Shown here one piece after another: positions 51,801 through 62,853 of a stretch of 64,000 nucleotides of DNA. The notes below the pieces were generated by a model. That model worked only from the letters and a program-made list of their open reading frames with translations. It had not been told where the DNA came from and made no database searches. The DNA is from Archegozetes longisetosus (Eukaryota > Arthropoda > Arachnida > Sarcoptiformes > Trhypochthoniidae). Location: assembly GCA_018873245.2 (NCBI GenBank), contig JAEMBT020000003.1, positions 9,567,843-9,631,842 on the forward strand. Reading direction: 5' to 3'. The position numbers and the translations under genes are program-made. Every line of letters begins with the position of its first letter. Positions within the stretch are counted from its first letter, which is position 1.

Positions 51801-54266
51801 AAAACACTGAATTCATTGTGAACTTGCATAAAAGGCAGGACTGAATCGTGATTCAGCACTAGACTGTTTCACATTATATGCATTTTTGCATTACCTTTAA
51901 AATACATTATTATTACTTTCATACCTAACCATTACTTTTCTACTCTAATGTCAATTTACAATCGTGACAAACTAATCCTGATGCTTCTTAATGCCTCCTA
52001 TCGTCTTGAGTTGATTGCGAGAGACCTATCAGTTCATTATTTTACTCTCTTTTATCTATAAAGCATTAATACTTTTTTTATAAGAAATTCTCTGAATATT
52101 TAATATGAAAATTCTTTTCCGAAAATTACTAGCTGTGAGTGTGGAATAAATTCTATCGACAACTGGTAGGAAGAAAAAAATATTTTTTTAGGGAAGTGTT
52201 CAAAAGTATAATTTAATGGGAAAGAGAGGAAAAAACAGTTTTTGGCCAAAAAATATAGCCTAAGAGTTTGGCAATGTTTTTATAACACCTAAAAGTATTA
52301 TTGACTCAGAATTTTTACATAAAACTTTTATTTCTGTTGTGATTATATTAAAATTTATCACACCGTTTGCTTTTAAGACACTCGAGCGTTCGTGATATTT
52401 GCCCATTTGCGAACAAGTAAAAGTCGATTCTTCTTATGTCAAATCTCAACAATGTCTTTAGAAGCTCTATATATTACAGCCCTTTTAAAACTTTAATACC
52501 AGCTCTTTATTAATATTTTAAAAGCAAAAGCAATCAATGAATTAATGATCACTTCTTAGACCTAATAACCTTTGATATGACCAGAAGAAGAGCTACAAAT
52601 TGAGTTTGAGTTGCAGGCTTCATGTGACAGCTGAGTTAGAGATAGTGTTTATTCAGTATTCTTGTGTAGGTTTGATTTGAATTTAAATATGATGATTCTT
52701 TCTTATATGTTGGAATCCCAAATGCATAGTATATAATATGAGCCATCAATCCAGTGTGTGAGGTAACTTACAATTGAAATCACATTCAGCTTAACTGTAA
52801 AAATTTCTTATTTTTCGTCATCTACTTTAGATGTGAGTTTGCAATTGTAAGAATTTTTATCTACAAAGTGTCCCAAATATAAGTTGCTTTTTATTGACAA
52901 GAGATCTGTAAGCTTATAAAAAATAATCGATACTTCAAAATAGATATACAAAACGTGCTTAAATCTCGAAGATCATGCTCACCGATACTTTGTAAACTAG
53001 CATTTCGCTCAACCCATTTGAAAACTTTTATTTTATTCTTAAAAATAGTCAGATTCAGCAAAATTTAAACTTAACTGAGACTTTCAAATGTGAATGACAA
53101 TTATAATAATATCGGCTACAATTTGACAGTTTAACCAAAAGATATTTAGTGATTGATATAATCTTAAAAATTGAGCGCGTTTTCATTTATTGTTAATATT
53201 CGGTTAACTATCAGGATTAACGTAAACCTTATACTTAAAGGCATTACCAATATTGTCATGAATCTGGTTCTATATTTAAGTTTAGTTTCTATTTTTGTAT
53301 AAATTGTGTTAAATTTGACTATTTTCAAGCCTCTGAGAGATGGTTTTCAAAACGCTGCTTGTCTTGCCTTATAAAACATTACGGAACGAATATTAAGCGT
53401 GATTCGAAATAATACTGGCAGTCACACAGCAGTAAAGACTAATAAAATCAGCTCAAACAATATTTAAATGGAAAATTCTTTGAAATAGTATAAAATATAA
53501 GATAAGATATTGAATATAGTTATATCTAGAGCATTGCTGAATATGTATTTATCCATATACTACTTGTTAGTTGCCTCTAGTTTGACTCTCCTTTTAATTT
53601 GACAGCCTTATCAGACTCATTGTTATTTTGTGAATCATTTAATGAACTATGTTTTTGTAGACTGCTTTTTATAACGACAGTACATATAAAAGGGAACAAG
53701 GTAGTGCAATATCTCGTACATAATTTGTGACTAAATACATATTTGGCAAGTGCTCTAGCTATGTATGATTAGGTTGAGTTGCGCTCTAATCAGAAATTTG
53801 ACTTATCATTTGGAGACCTGGGTATTGAATCATAAGATCTGCTAAGAGCTAATTATGAGTGAGTGGACCAACGCATCGAATATGACATGACAGTCCACTA
53901 AAGTTTACGATAGCTCTACAAGAATGACAAGTGCTCGCAATCTTAAGGGTGAAAACTCGATAAAACTTAGGGCTCGAATCTAGTGTCCAATAAAAATGAT
54001 TGGCACAACAAAATGCTATGCTATAAAAATCTCATCATATTCTACCTTCAATATCACTTGAACGGGAATAATCTCAAAAAATAATGCCTTTTCATAAACA
54101 TTTCATTATTTACTAGTCTTATTCATGACATGGAAAAATACTTTGACTTTCCAAAAACAAATTCTGCTCTTCACATGCTTAGGATTCTGGAGTGCAATTT
54201 CTTCATCAGAAAAAATACTTTCAGATCTAACACTCTTTCTCTAGAAGTATTTACAATTTTGAAAGT

Positions 54267-54268
<2 letters not shown>
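51801..54268. other. A+T-rich non-coding stretch
   Basis: I see no supportable gene. A minus-strand acceptor near 52163 (TTTTTTTCTTCCTACCAG) is followed by 20 codons (LSIEFIPHSQLVIFGKEFSY) and a stop; it is too short to call. Confidence 0.45.

Positions 54269-54335
<67 letters not shown>
54269..54335. repeat. (AG)n microsatellite, about 66 bp
   Basis: An uninterrupted AG run of about 33 units, equal longest in the window. The plus-strand 69-codon frame ending here (54130-54339) has an Arg-Glu tail made wholly by the repeat, and is not considered a gene. Confidence 0.97.
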
Positions 54336-54338
<3 letters not shown>

Positions 54339-55979
54339 AAATGATTTACAGTCAGACCGACCGTAATTTCAGTTCTTAGTTCTGACTCTTGTTTTTCTTC
54401 TACTACTACTAAATTGATGGCAACTTAGATTATATATGATATACATTAATGCGCTGTAACTGTTAAATTAATTTAAAATTACACAAAGAGTAGAAGAACA
54501 TCGATTGGCAGAGCTGTAAAAAGAGTTATTTGATTCATCATTGGTACAGTTAGAGTGCGGTTGAATTTGAAAGAATAAGAAAAGCAGTAAATTTCTAACA
54601 AATTCTGTTGAGTAAAATAGGAAGTCTTCCTTATTAACTAACATGTAGTATAGTTATCATGCCTCGATCTAAAGCATTACAACTGATTCTCACACCTGAT
54701 CTCTGGTCTGATGTATTATTTAAAAGGGCATTAAAACAAGAATATTGCATTAAGGGCTAGCTCTACATTATCATTCCTGTAGCACTATTTCTCAGTGGAA
54801 TCCAAATTGTAAAATAACAACACATTAATTATCTCTGACTATACCTTTATCTATCACTTCATAGTCGAAGATCATAATCATATGTCTAACACTTGAAATT
54901 TAGTGATCAATTTTAGGCTTGAAGTGTTCAAGTGTTGAACCCTATAATTTTCAGGTTTATTTAGCAAACTTTTAGATCAGTTGTTTTCAAGTTAATACAA
55001 ATAATTAATATTCATGAGTGATAGACAGTAAACAAATTATTTATTCAATTTGATTCCCAACATAATAATTGAATAGTCGATTAGATTAGAAGCAATTTTT
55101 TAACCTAAAAGCTTTTTCCATTAAAGTTAGATTTCAAGTTAAAACTGCATCACTTCATCAATTTTGAATATAAAACAATCAAATAATTGACTTAAAATCT
55201 CAAAATACTGCCATTTGATCTGTAAACAGCTTTATTAGCATTTAATTATAAATTCAAATTTATGTTTATGGGGAATAAAAGTCTTATGAATTAATTTGAT
55301 GGTATTTTCTTTCAATAGATTTAGAAGAATGTGAAAACAAAAATATACAAAATACTCAATATAAAATGCAAGTCTGCAGTTATCGTGTTCGTTGTAAGCA
55401 TGGCTGCATATTTATGACCATTTCTAGCAATAACTTAGAGAAACTAAATCTACCGAAAAATAAAATCGTTTCGATAAACTATCTCCAACTCGATTCAAAC
55501 ATAACTGTTCCTCATTTGTTCAATTGAAACTTTGACAATTTTATCTCTATATCCAGCAGTTTACAATTGCTGCTAACAGTCAATGTTAAATTATGCTCAA
55601 TTAAATCAATAACTATTGTAAGCAGTTTTTCAAAAAAAGAAAATTATTTTATCTTCTGTTAGGTCAATAGATATTTTTTAAAGATCAGTCCACGGCTGAA
55701 GTTTTAATAAAAAGTTAAACAAAAAGAGCTTTGTTCTTACGATACTCTGGGCAAAAAGTAAAGTTAAACAAGAAAATATTTCTTATATTTTGTCATCAAA
55801 TTAGCTGAACTGAAATTTAGGTATAAATATATAAGAGTTGCTGAAATATAGCCTGAAGTAAATCCTTACGATACAGTATACTTTTGAAGGCATTGTAGAT
55901 AAAAAAATTAAGAGCGAGTATCCAAAGAATTAATAACACATGAAAGGTATTATAAGAACTGAAATAGTCTGTATCCCAG

Positions 55980-56211
55980 ACTCAGTCGCGTTGGCTTTTA
56001 TTCTCTGGAAGCGTTAACTTTCCCCTCAAATGATACTTCCCTTACAGACTACAAGACCTACTTTCATTCATCTGAAATTTTCACAATAATTTCTTCTGCT
56101 CTTTATTTTTTACTGCTCTTTATTTTTTTTACTGCTCTTTGCTCAGACCATATAAATTTGTTCGGAAAAAGTTGTTGTCGCACTTTTTCAGTAAAAACCT
56201 CGCGAATATGA
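55980..56211 (+). CDS. Candidate terminal exon with one membrane helix, unknown
   Basis: The plus-strand frame is open for more than 80 codons without an ATG, from a TGA at 55960-55962 to the TGA at 56209-56211. Entered after the acceptor TCTGTATCCCAG, or the better internal one ATACTTCCCTTACAG at 56047, it reads LSRVGFYSLEALTFPSNDTS. A polar stretch follows, then a helix EIFTIISSALYFLLLFIFF (about residues 32-50), then CSDHINLFGKSCCRT. An NDT sequon before the helix and a basic CC-containing tail after it fit a single-pass type I topology. Two cautions: the helix is encoded largely by an imperfect TACTGCTCTTTATTTTT tandem repeat, and open runs of this length occur by chance. The family is not recognised. 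Confidence 0.28.
56085..56143. repeat. Imperfect 18-bp tandem repeat (TACTGCTCTTTATTTTT-like)
   Basis: There are three diverged copies of CTGCTCTTT plus a T-rich spacer. The repeat lies inside the candidate exon at 55980-56211 and supplies most of its hydrophobic helix (CTG-CTC-TTT codons). Confidence 0.75.
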
Positions 56212-57051
56212 GTTCATTGAACCAAGATAGAGGGAAGAGAAAATTGGTTCTTAAAAAACCGAATCAAAAATAGCGGAATCATGTAAAAGATGTCCTAATG
56301 ACTCAAGATGCACATGGCTTGGTTTGAGTCGAAATTGAATTCAATTTAGCTTAAAATTATTCAATTCAAAACTCTATTTAACTACTCATTTCTCTCATTC
56401 GAGTGAAACTACACTTCGTTAGTGTTTCTTTGTTCAGTAATCTAATTAAAATGCAATTTTGACAATTCATATTCAATGATTTTTTCCGAATAATTCATGA
56501 ATAGGCTGAATTTTGTTTCCAATTTAGACTAAAATCTAAAAGTTGCTCAACGTTTTAGAGTATGTTTTTAGTATCAGTTTTGAGAGGATTGTGTTTGAGA
56601 CACGAACCGGAAATCAAACTGATGTAGGCAACACTTCAGTATTGATCTGAGAACATTTTCATGGTCAGCAAGACTTCAACTGTTTAATTACGGAGTACTT
56701 GTGTTCGACTGAAGAATCAGTTGCGTAACAGTGTCTAACAATTGATTGTAGTTAACAAGTCACTCGTATGAATAGTGATTGGATTCATTCATCTCATTCA
56801 TTTATTGATCTTATAGTGTTTCATAAGAAAATAGGAATATTCCCCTAATCATGAGAAAAGTTGATGAAGTTCTAAAACTGTGCTTGCATTTCTATTCTAG
56901 GAAATGAAGCTTGAGCCTAATTTTTCAAATACAAACACTTTAAATGAGTTTCAATAGTATTGCTTAGATCAACATCGGTTGAACCGCATGTATTATATAT
57001 TTGGACTGAATAACTCATTTGTATGAAAATCTCACGTTTACAATTTATCAG

Positions 57052-57210
57052 CCAGAGATGGTCACTGCGGAATTGTCTCACAAAATAAATAAAAAGGGAA
57101 GTGCGGTTGGAAAAATAATAAAGTTGGGTTGTGGTTTGTTATGGATAGTAGAGACAGTACCAAACCTACATTATATTAGAGCTAAGTCTGGAGCCACATC
57201 AGAGAGATAG
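57052..57210 (+). CDS. Coding-like segment, ATG ORF of 50 codons at 57058, unknown
   Basis: A GC-richer patch follows ACGTTTACAATTTATCAG (acceptor-like). Reading CCA-GAG-ATG, it continues MVTAELSHKINKKGSAVGKI and IKLGCGLLWIVETVPNLHYI, ending RAKSGATSER-stop. It has a basic first half, a short hydrophobic centre and many G/C-ending codons. The frame is also open upstream for 13 codons without an ATG. No signal peptide or known motif is seen. Another open segment in a different frame starts 48 bp further on (57258). Together they could be two exons, a frameshifted former gene, or chance. Confidence 0.25.
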   Translation, partial: PEMVTAELSHKINKKGSAVGKIIKLGCGLLWIVETVPNLHYIRAKSGATSER

Positions 57211-57293
57211 AGAAATAATAATAAAATAATAAAAATTAACTTACATTCACTACAAGGTTGAGTTACTTTATTTTTCTACACTCACTAACTCTA

Positions 57294-57503
57294 ATGGCTT
57301 TAAGAGAAGGCATTCAACAATTCATAAGAAAAATGCGAGACGAGGAGAGATGCCTTTGGGCTACTTTTACGGCTTTTATTCCTTTATATGATTCTTTTGA
57401 GATCGCGAGCAATAGTACTGAAGAAATGGTGCAGAAAAGAAGCAGTCAATACATGGAATTTATAAGATTGATATTTATAAAGAATAGGTCTCTTTTAGTT
57501 TAG
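57294..57503 (+). CDS. Coding-like ATG ORF of 69 codons, unknown
   Basis: From the ATG at 57294: MALREGIQQFIRKMRDEERC, then LWATFTAFIPLYDSFEIASN, then STEEMVQKRSSQYMEFIRLI and a basic end. It is predicted largely helical and charged, with no signal peptide. Codon choice (GCG, GAC, GAG, CTT, TGG) differs from the A+T-driven chance frames around it. The open frame starts without ATG at 57258, only 48 bp after the previous segment's stop and in another frame, compatible with one ancestral gene broken by a frameshift and stop. The family is not recognised. Confidence 0.25.
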   Translation: MALREGIQQFIRKMRDEERCLWATFTAFIPLYDSFEIASNSTEEMVQKRSSQYMEFIRLIFIKNRSLLV

Positions 57504-58412
57504 ATATACTATAGGTTTTGATATGTTTTATCAAAAAATAGAAATTCTTGTTCAAAATGTTTTATAATATAAGAAACTCTTCTTAAAAGAAAATATTTTA
57601 TGCCTCGAAAAACATTTGATCGAATTGAGGAAAAAAGTTTATTTATTCTCTTTTTATTCACAAGAAATAAATTCTCAGTTCGGATATTATTCTCAGTTAA
57701 TATTATCATAGATTTTATAGTCTTTTAGATGAAAAAATAAACAAACTTGCAATAAAAAACGTCTACTTTAGTGAATTGTATATGATATAAAGTTAATTTC
57801 TAATGAGTTTTTGATATTTTTATTTCTATTAATTTTTTTATCATAACAGGATAGATATAATCTAAACCCTGGAACAGGAAATAATTAACTGCATATGAAC
57901 ATAGAGAATATCATTTTGATATTCAAATACTAAAAATAAATATTTAATATATAACAAAAAATATAATTTAAAGGAGTGCAACGTTGGAGTAGATATATAT
58001 GTTATTCATTGATTAAATCGTAAATGGGAATAACGTGAAGTAGAAATAGATAGTATTTTTTGTCTGATCAAAGTGTGGGCTATAGTTCACTGCGTATGGT
58101 CACGAATACTAAATGCATTTGAAATGAAAAATCGCACAAAAGCTTAAGTTTAACATAACATAGAGAAACATAACTTTTTCAGCTTATATAAGGAATTATA
58201 TGTTATGAAGACGTGATAAGAATTAGATTTGATATTTTCGGGGATCCAATCATTATTATATTTTTGGTTAAAACAATAATTAATGTTTGATTATAGAGGA
58301 TGACTAATAACTATTGAAATTTTTGATTCAAACATTTATTCTGTTAAATGACGCCTCTTCGTGTCAGAGTCAATACACTCTTTTGTCATTATATAACTTT
58401 TCCTTTTTTCAG

Positions 58413-58496
58413 CATTTACCACATAAAAGCTCTTCTTATCAATCCTTAGGATGTGCTCGGATCGTCTTCAATAGAGAACACCTGAAAAGATTTCTT
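58413..58496 (+). CDS. Candidate internal exon (84 nt, phase 0-0), unknown
   Basis: The acceptor ATAACTTTTCCTTTTTTCAG is excellent and the donor TTTCTT|GTAAGC is near consensus. Between them one frame is open for exactly 28 codons: HLPHKSSSYQSLGCARIVFN followed by REHLKRFL; the other two plus frames contain stops. It is polar and basic with a helical end. The reading frame continues past both borders in a longer open frame (58314-58592), which weakens the boundary argument slightly. The family is not recognised. It does not join in phase directly to the candidates at 37339 or 61556, so missing exons or separate genes must be assumed. Confidence 0.33.
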
Positions 58497-58657
58497 GTAA
58501 GCACACATGCGACAAAGTTTTATATCAAAATTAAGGGGTTGGGCGGCGAGGCATGCAATAAATTGATTAGATGTGATCAATTTGATAATTAGATGAACGA
58601 AGCTATGAAAAAAACTGAGCAAAGCGAAGGATAGGGGTTTGGGAGATCAGGCGCATT

Positions 58658-58659
<2 letters not shown>

Positions 58660-58701
<42 letters not shown>
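58660..58701. repeat. (TC)n microsatellite, 42 bp
   Basis: An uninterrupted TC run immediately followed by TTAGAGAG, a short inverted purine echo. Confidence 0.97.
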
Positions 58702-58703
<2 letters not shown>

Positions 58704-60634
58704 GAGAGTGAATAAATAGTATCTGCTTTTTAATTACACGTTAAAATTAAAAGAAGAAAAGAGTGCTATGATGCTTAATGAAGAACAGGACAAGAATAGA
58801 GAGCAGTGTAGGGAATAGTTGAGATTTGTAGTTTACAGTTAAGCATACATTTCCATTATATGTTGAATGGGCGCTCAATTTGTTATAGTAGAAGAGCTCT
58901 TAGTTTCCAGTAGAGAATCATCCACATTTCAGTGCCATATCTTCGAAGCTGTAATTAAGACTTTTCGTATTATTCAAATTCTGATTCATTTTAATTTTCT
59001 TCTCTTAATTTAATGCAATTCTAAGAACTTAATGTCACAATTCTTATGGGATCTGAGATTTTCATTTATCTATCAGTCAGTGAAGAGTTGAATTTTGGTT
59101 TTGTTGCAAGAAAATCTAATGATCACTTCAATTTGATGATTATTATGAATATTTATGATTTGAATAGATAATAATTAGAAGCTGAAAAAAGAGAATATAT
59201 TGTGAAGACTGAAATTTTAATGGAAAGATAAATGGCAACTATTTATTGTTTAGTATATAAGCATACTTGAGTAAAACACTAAATTATAACTATTAATGAT
59301 ATAGAGTTACAGAAATATTTCTTTTGACACTCTTCTTCAATACTCTGTAAATTAATCAAACCAGAACCACTAAACTTAATAACCATCCATCTAATAGTGA
59401 TAAATCAACCTAAATTATCATTACCAGTAAGATCGAATTTTAATATATCGATTTCTAACTTATCATCACTCAGTTTATTATTTGGCTCCAGTTTTGTCTC
59501 ATTCTACATCAATCTCTTTCACTATCTTTCAAGAGTGACACTACACTAGATATATGTCTAAAACTAATGTTTCTAAAACTCATTACTAGTTATTTACTGT
59601 TTATTTGCTCCAAAACTTCTACTAACTATTAAATACTTCAAACTTAATTGTGGGTATGCGCACCTTTCTCGTTTCAATCGTTAAACTTGTAGATCAATCA
59701 GAAGGAGGACTTCTATCAAGAAGAGAAATCAATTAATTTCTTGAAGACACCTCTGCTTAAAATAGTGATAAATCAATGGCAAGTAATGAATGCTTTTTAT
59801 TTTATCTTAACAATGAAATGCACTCATTTTAATAAAATTATACAAAACTTAAATCTTCTAGACGATCAGCTACAAATTATTTATTACAAAACTGATCGCT
59901 AGATATAAACTATTAGTTGAATTTGACTGAATAAAAAAATTTGATAACTCTATTATTCAGTTCAATTAAGCGCAGCATTACTTTCATCTCATGGAAAGCT
60001 GGCTATAGTTGAGTTATAATAAGAGTTCGTGATTTCATACCATAATTTTGAACAATAAATTAAATCTCTCACTGAATCTAAAATTATCTAAATTTAGATT
60101 ATAGTGCACTTTTCTCGTGCGACTCCTCTTTGACACATTTTCTATCCAACTATTCCAGTCATGTAAACCGTACTCTTTATGGTTGACCAAACTTTAAAGA
60201 TTAAATATTTTTGGTGCTAAATTTCAGAAAGAGCTGCAAATCTTTAATTATATACCTCTTAAACTGTCAACTATTTAACCCTTAATGATATACTAGTTTT
60301 AATTAAACTTTTTTCTAAGCAAACAAAAACAATTGTGAATTGATAACATCAAATATTTAATTGCCAGACAAAAATGTTCACATTTTGAAATAGCTGACAA
60401 ATTATTGCAAAACTTTTTCTGCTTTTTCTGCTCAATCCAAATGAATTGTTTAATTTGGTGAATATTAGAATCGCTGACAAATTGGAGAGTGTGGTCCTAT
60501 TATTATAGAAAAAGATAAGCCAATTATTGCCATTGAGAGTTTTGAATTAAACAACAATGAGCTAAGTTTAGTAAAAGTAGTTAACATGAGATTTTCATGC
60601 ATCTTTTGTGTACAATATAAGCATTATATCAGTA
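58702..60634. other. A+T-rich non-coding stretch
   Basis: No supportable gene, repeat array or regulatory site was seen. Confidence 0.5.
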
Positions 60635-60880
60635 ATGTTTAAGCATTACTTTTATGAGCTTTCAAGATATCTTTGCTTGAGATGCACTGAAAAAAGTTGC
60701 ATTCCTTCAAAAAATACATCCCATGAGGTATTGATTGTAAACAATAAAGGGAGTGTTTTTCTGCAAAATTACAATTCTATTACTCAGGAGAGACTTATGC
60801 TCAAAATTGTCAAATATAGTTCGGATTTGCTTTCATCTCTATATACTTCAGGTTTGCATATTCCTCAACACGAAAAGTGA
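60635..60880 (+). CDS. ATG ORF of 81 codons, possibly chance
   Basis: It starts MFKHYFYELSRYLCLRCTEK, with C-x-x-C and a later cysteine, then IPSKNTSHEVLIVNNKGSVF and a polar end. The frame is open upstream to 60608 without another ATG. An ATATCAG two bases before the ATG could be a weak acceptor. The length alone is not significant in this base composition, but it lies in the same-strand cluster of coding-like segments. No family is recognised. Confidence 0.17.
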   Translation: MFKHYFYELSRYLCLRCTEKSCIPSKNTSHEVLIVNNKGSVFLQNYNSITQERLMLKIVKYSSDLLSSLYTSGLHIPQHEK

Positions 60881-61555
60881 GCTCAAATCGAAAAGGAGAA
60901 ACACAACTAAATTATAGGCATTTATATTACTTTTCCGAGAAGAACAATCCATCGCACTATCAAAGCATCACACTCTGGGTCTCTTCACATTCCAAAATGT
61001 AAATTACTTCTTTTGACAACCATCAAGTCGTAAAATGATTGGCCAAAACAACTTGTTATTATTATTACAAAACAATGCGAGCAATGAAGATGCGAAAGCA
61101 TTGCATAGTTTGGATAGAATTTAGATGTATTTTAAGGGCAACTCAGTTATACAATTGAATGATCTGAAGCCATATAATGATTGTCTAGAAGATAAATTTA
61201 GGTAATTGATCTTACCTACAAATAATATGATATAGGTCAATATTATCTCAAAATGAACCACTATTAACAATCTAGTTGAAAAACACTACTACAGAATACA
61301 AGTTGTTTAGGCTTAACTGTCATTTGAAACCTAAAGCTTTGAGAGACAAAAAACGAAGAGAAACAAAAGAGTCTATAGAGAGTAAAAGAAATAATTGGAT
61401 AAATCATTTACTTTTTAACGAGTTTTCTAAAAAAGTAATGAGTAAATAAAAATACGTTGAAGATGTTATCTTATGAACAGATTTGTGTTGACGTAAAAAT
61501 TTATTATCATGCAAGAAATGTGAACGAAAACATGTTTTTTGAAACTTTGTTGCAG

Positions 61556-61689
61556 CTCATTATAACATTTTCCTGTTATATGATATGACACTAAATGAAA
61601 AGATACTGTCTATTAGTGCGTTTGTGAGCGCAGTTGAGGAACAAGTCAAATATGCTCGTTCTCTGACTTTCGCAGCTATACTAACATAA
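61556..61689 (+). CDS. Candidate exon after a strong acceptor, unknown
   Basis: The acceptor TGTTTTTTGAAACTTTGTTGCAG opens a single frame after two bases: HYNIFLLYDMTLNEKILSIS, then AFVSAVEEQVKYARSLTFAA and ILT-stop. The other two plus frames close within a few codons. G/C-ending codons (GCG, GTG, AGC, GTC, CTG, TTC) cluster in the second half. An in-frame ATG at 61585 would give a 34-residue ORF on its own. A GTGAGC donor-like site after residue 22 could end the exon earlier, at 61623. The family is not recognised. Confidence 0.3.
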
Positions 61690-62033
61690 TGTCAGCAAAA
61701 AACATAAGTTCAGGATTCGGTTGTACAAAGAAGAGACAGAATGCAAACATAGTGTTATGTCAAACGGAATATTGAGACACAAGAGAAGACTATACTAGAA
61801 ATCATGGAAAGTATGAAGAGAAATAAAGGGATGGATATTGTTGTTGAGCTCTTAAAGCCCTCGCTTTTGTAGAGCGTATGAGTTGTTAACCCCTAAAGTA
61901 TATATACATGTATAGCAATATTACCATTCAGTTGACGAAGACTTTGTTAGCAAAAGTGATATCAACTGATTCTTTTACTGCAGCTAAAAATCATTTTTGC
62001 CACTAATCCTAAACAAGATTTTTTTTATCTGTA

Positions 62034-62059
<26 letters not shown>
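62034..62059. repeat. (AG)n microsatellite, about 26 bp
   Basis: An AG run ending in AGGAGAGGAAAAGG. Confidence 0.95.
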
Positions 62060-62064
<5 letters not shown>

Positions 62065-62550
62065 GAAAAGGACGACCTTCATATAGATTATTAAAGAATA
62101 TCTGAGAGATTTTCAGATAACTAAACGTAGGCTTAACTCGAATCATATGTTCGCAACATAATTAATGTGAACAAGAAATATATCTAAATCCAGATTATTG
62201 GTGAAATTTTTCATATCTAACATAAGGTTAAAGAAATTAGGAAATAGCTAAAGAAAAACAAATATAAATTTCAAAAAGAGTTATACTTTAGAGGCCGCAC
62301 TTTCTTTTCATTTTCATCAATCAAATAGATATGTGAATCCCCTATCATTTTAAATGTATCTCTTCATCAATCTGTTAGAGCACATGTCATCTGATTGGCC
62401 GAAGAGAACCTTAACTCTAACTCAATTGATTCCCGATTCTTAGGAGATATTTCTTCAAATCATTGGCTCTATTTTAAAATATATATCTCTCACACAATTG
62501 TATATACAGTACAACTGAATCAGCAGAAAAAATAAAAACTTTTGACTGGT

Positions 62551-62577
62551 CTCTCTCTCTCTCTCTCTCTCTCTCTC
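62551..62577. repeat. (CT)n microsatellite, 27 bp
   Basis: An uninterrupted CT run, about 100 bp before the acceptor of the next candidate exon. Confidence 0.95.
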
Positions 62578-62674
62578 CCACACTCTCTTATACTATGATA
62601 TAGTGATTGATGACTTCACTTTCGAATGCATTGCTTTTTCTATATTTCTGTCTGATTCAACTTTTCTTATTCAG

Positions 62675-62853
62675 AATTGTATGATATTCTGGTGAAAATA
62701 AGCACATGTGTATCCTATCTCTCGCCGCTGGATGTGACGGTGAGAGCATTTTGTTCGGAATACATTGCTATTTTATTTTCTATCATTTCTGCTTCTATTC
62801 TGGCCTTTCCGGTGATACTTATATTCCAGAGAAGAGAAAGATGCTATTATTGA
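62675..62853 (+). CDS. Candidate terminal exon: F-box-like start, then one membrane helix; unknown
   Basis: The acceptor GATTCAACTTTTCTTATTCAG opens, after two bases, 58 codons: LYDILVKISTCVSYLSPLDV, TVRAFCSE, then a helix YIAILFSIISASILAFPVIL, then IFQRRERCYY-stop. The helix followed by a basic tail fits a single-pass protein with its C-terminus in the cytoplasm. The first part also recalls the F-box pattern (L-x-x-I-L-x-K-I ... Y-L-S-P-L-D), with a few extra residues; an F-box beside a membrane helix would be unusual, so this is likely coincidence. A GTGAGA donor-like site after LSPLDVT could end the exon before the helix. A second frame (62706-62888) is also open. G/C-ending codons favour the frame described. 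Confidence 0.3.

Noticed and set aside
54130-54339. Plus-strand frame ending in an Arg-Glu tail
   Set aside because: The tail is the (AG)n microsatellite and the rest is short A+T-rich sequence without splice or start context.
60936-61060. GC-richer patch with protein-like readings such as TIHRTIKASHSGSLHIPK
   Set aside because: All three plus-strand frames are open across it, so openness carries no information, and there is no strong acceptor.
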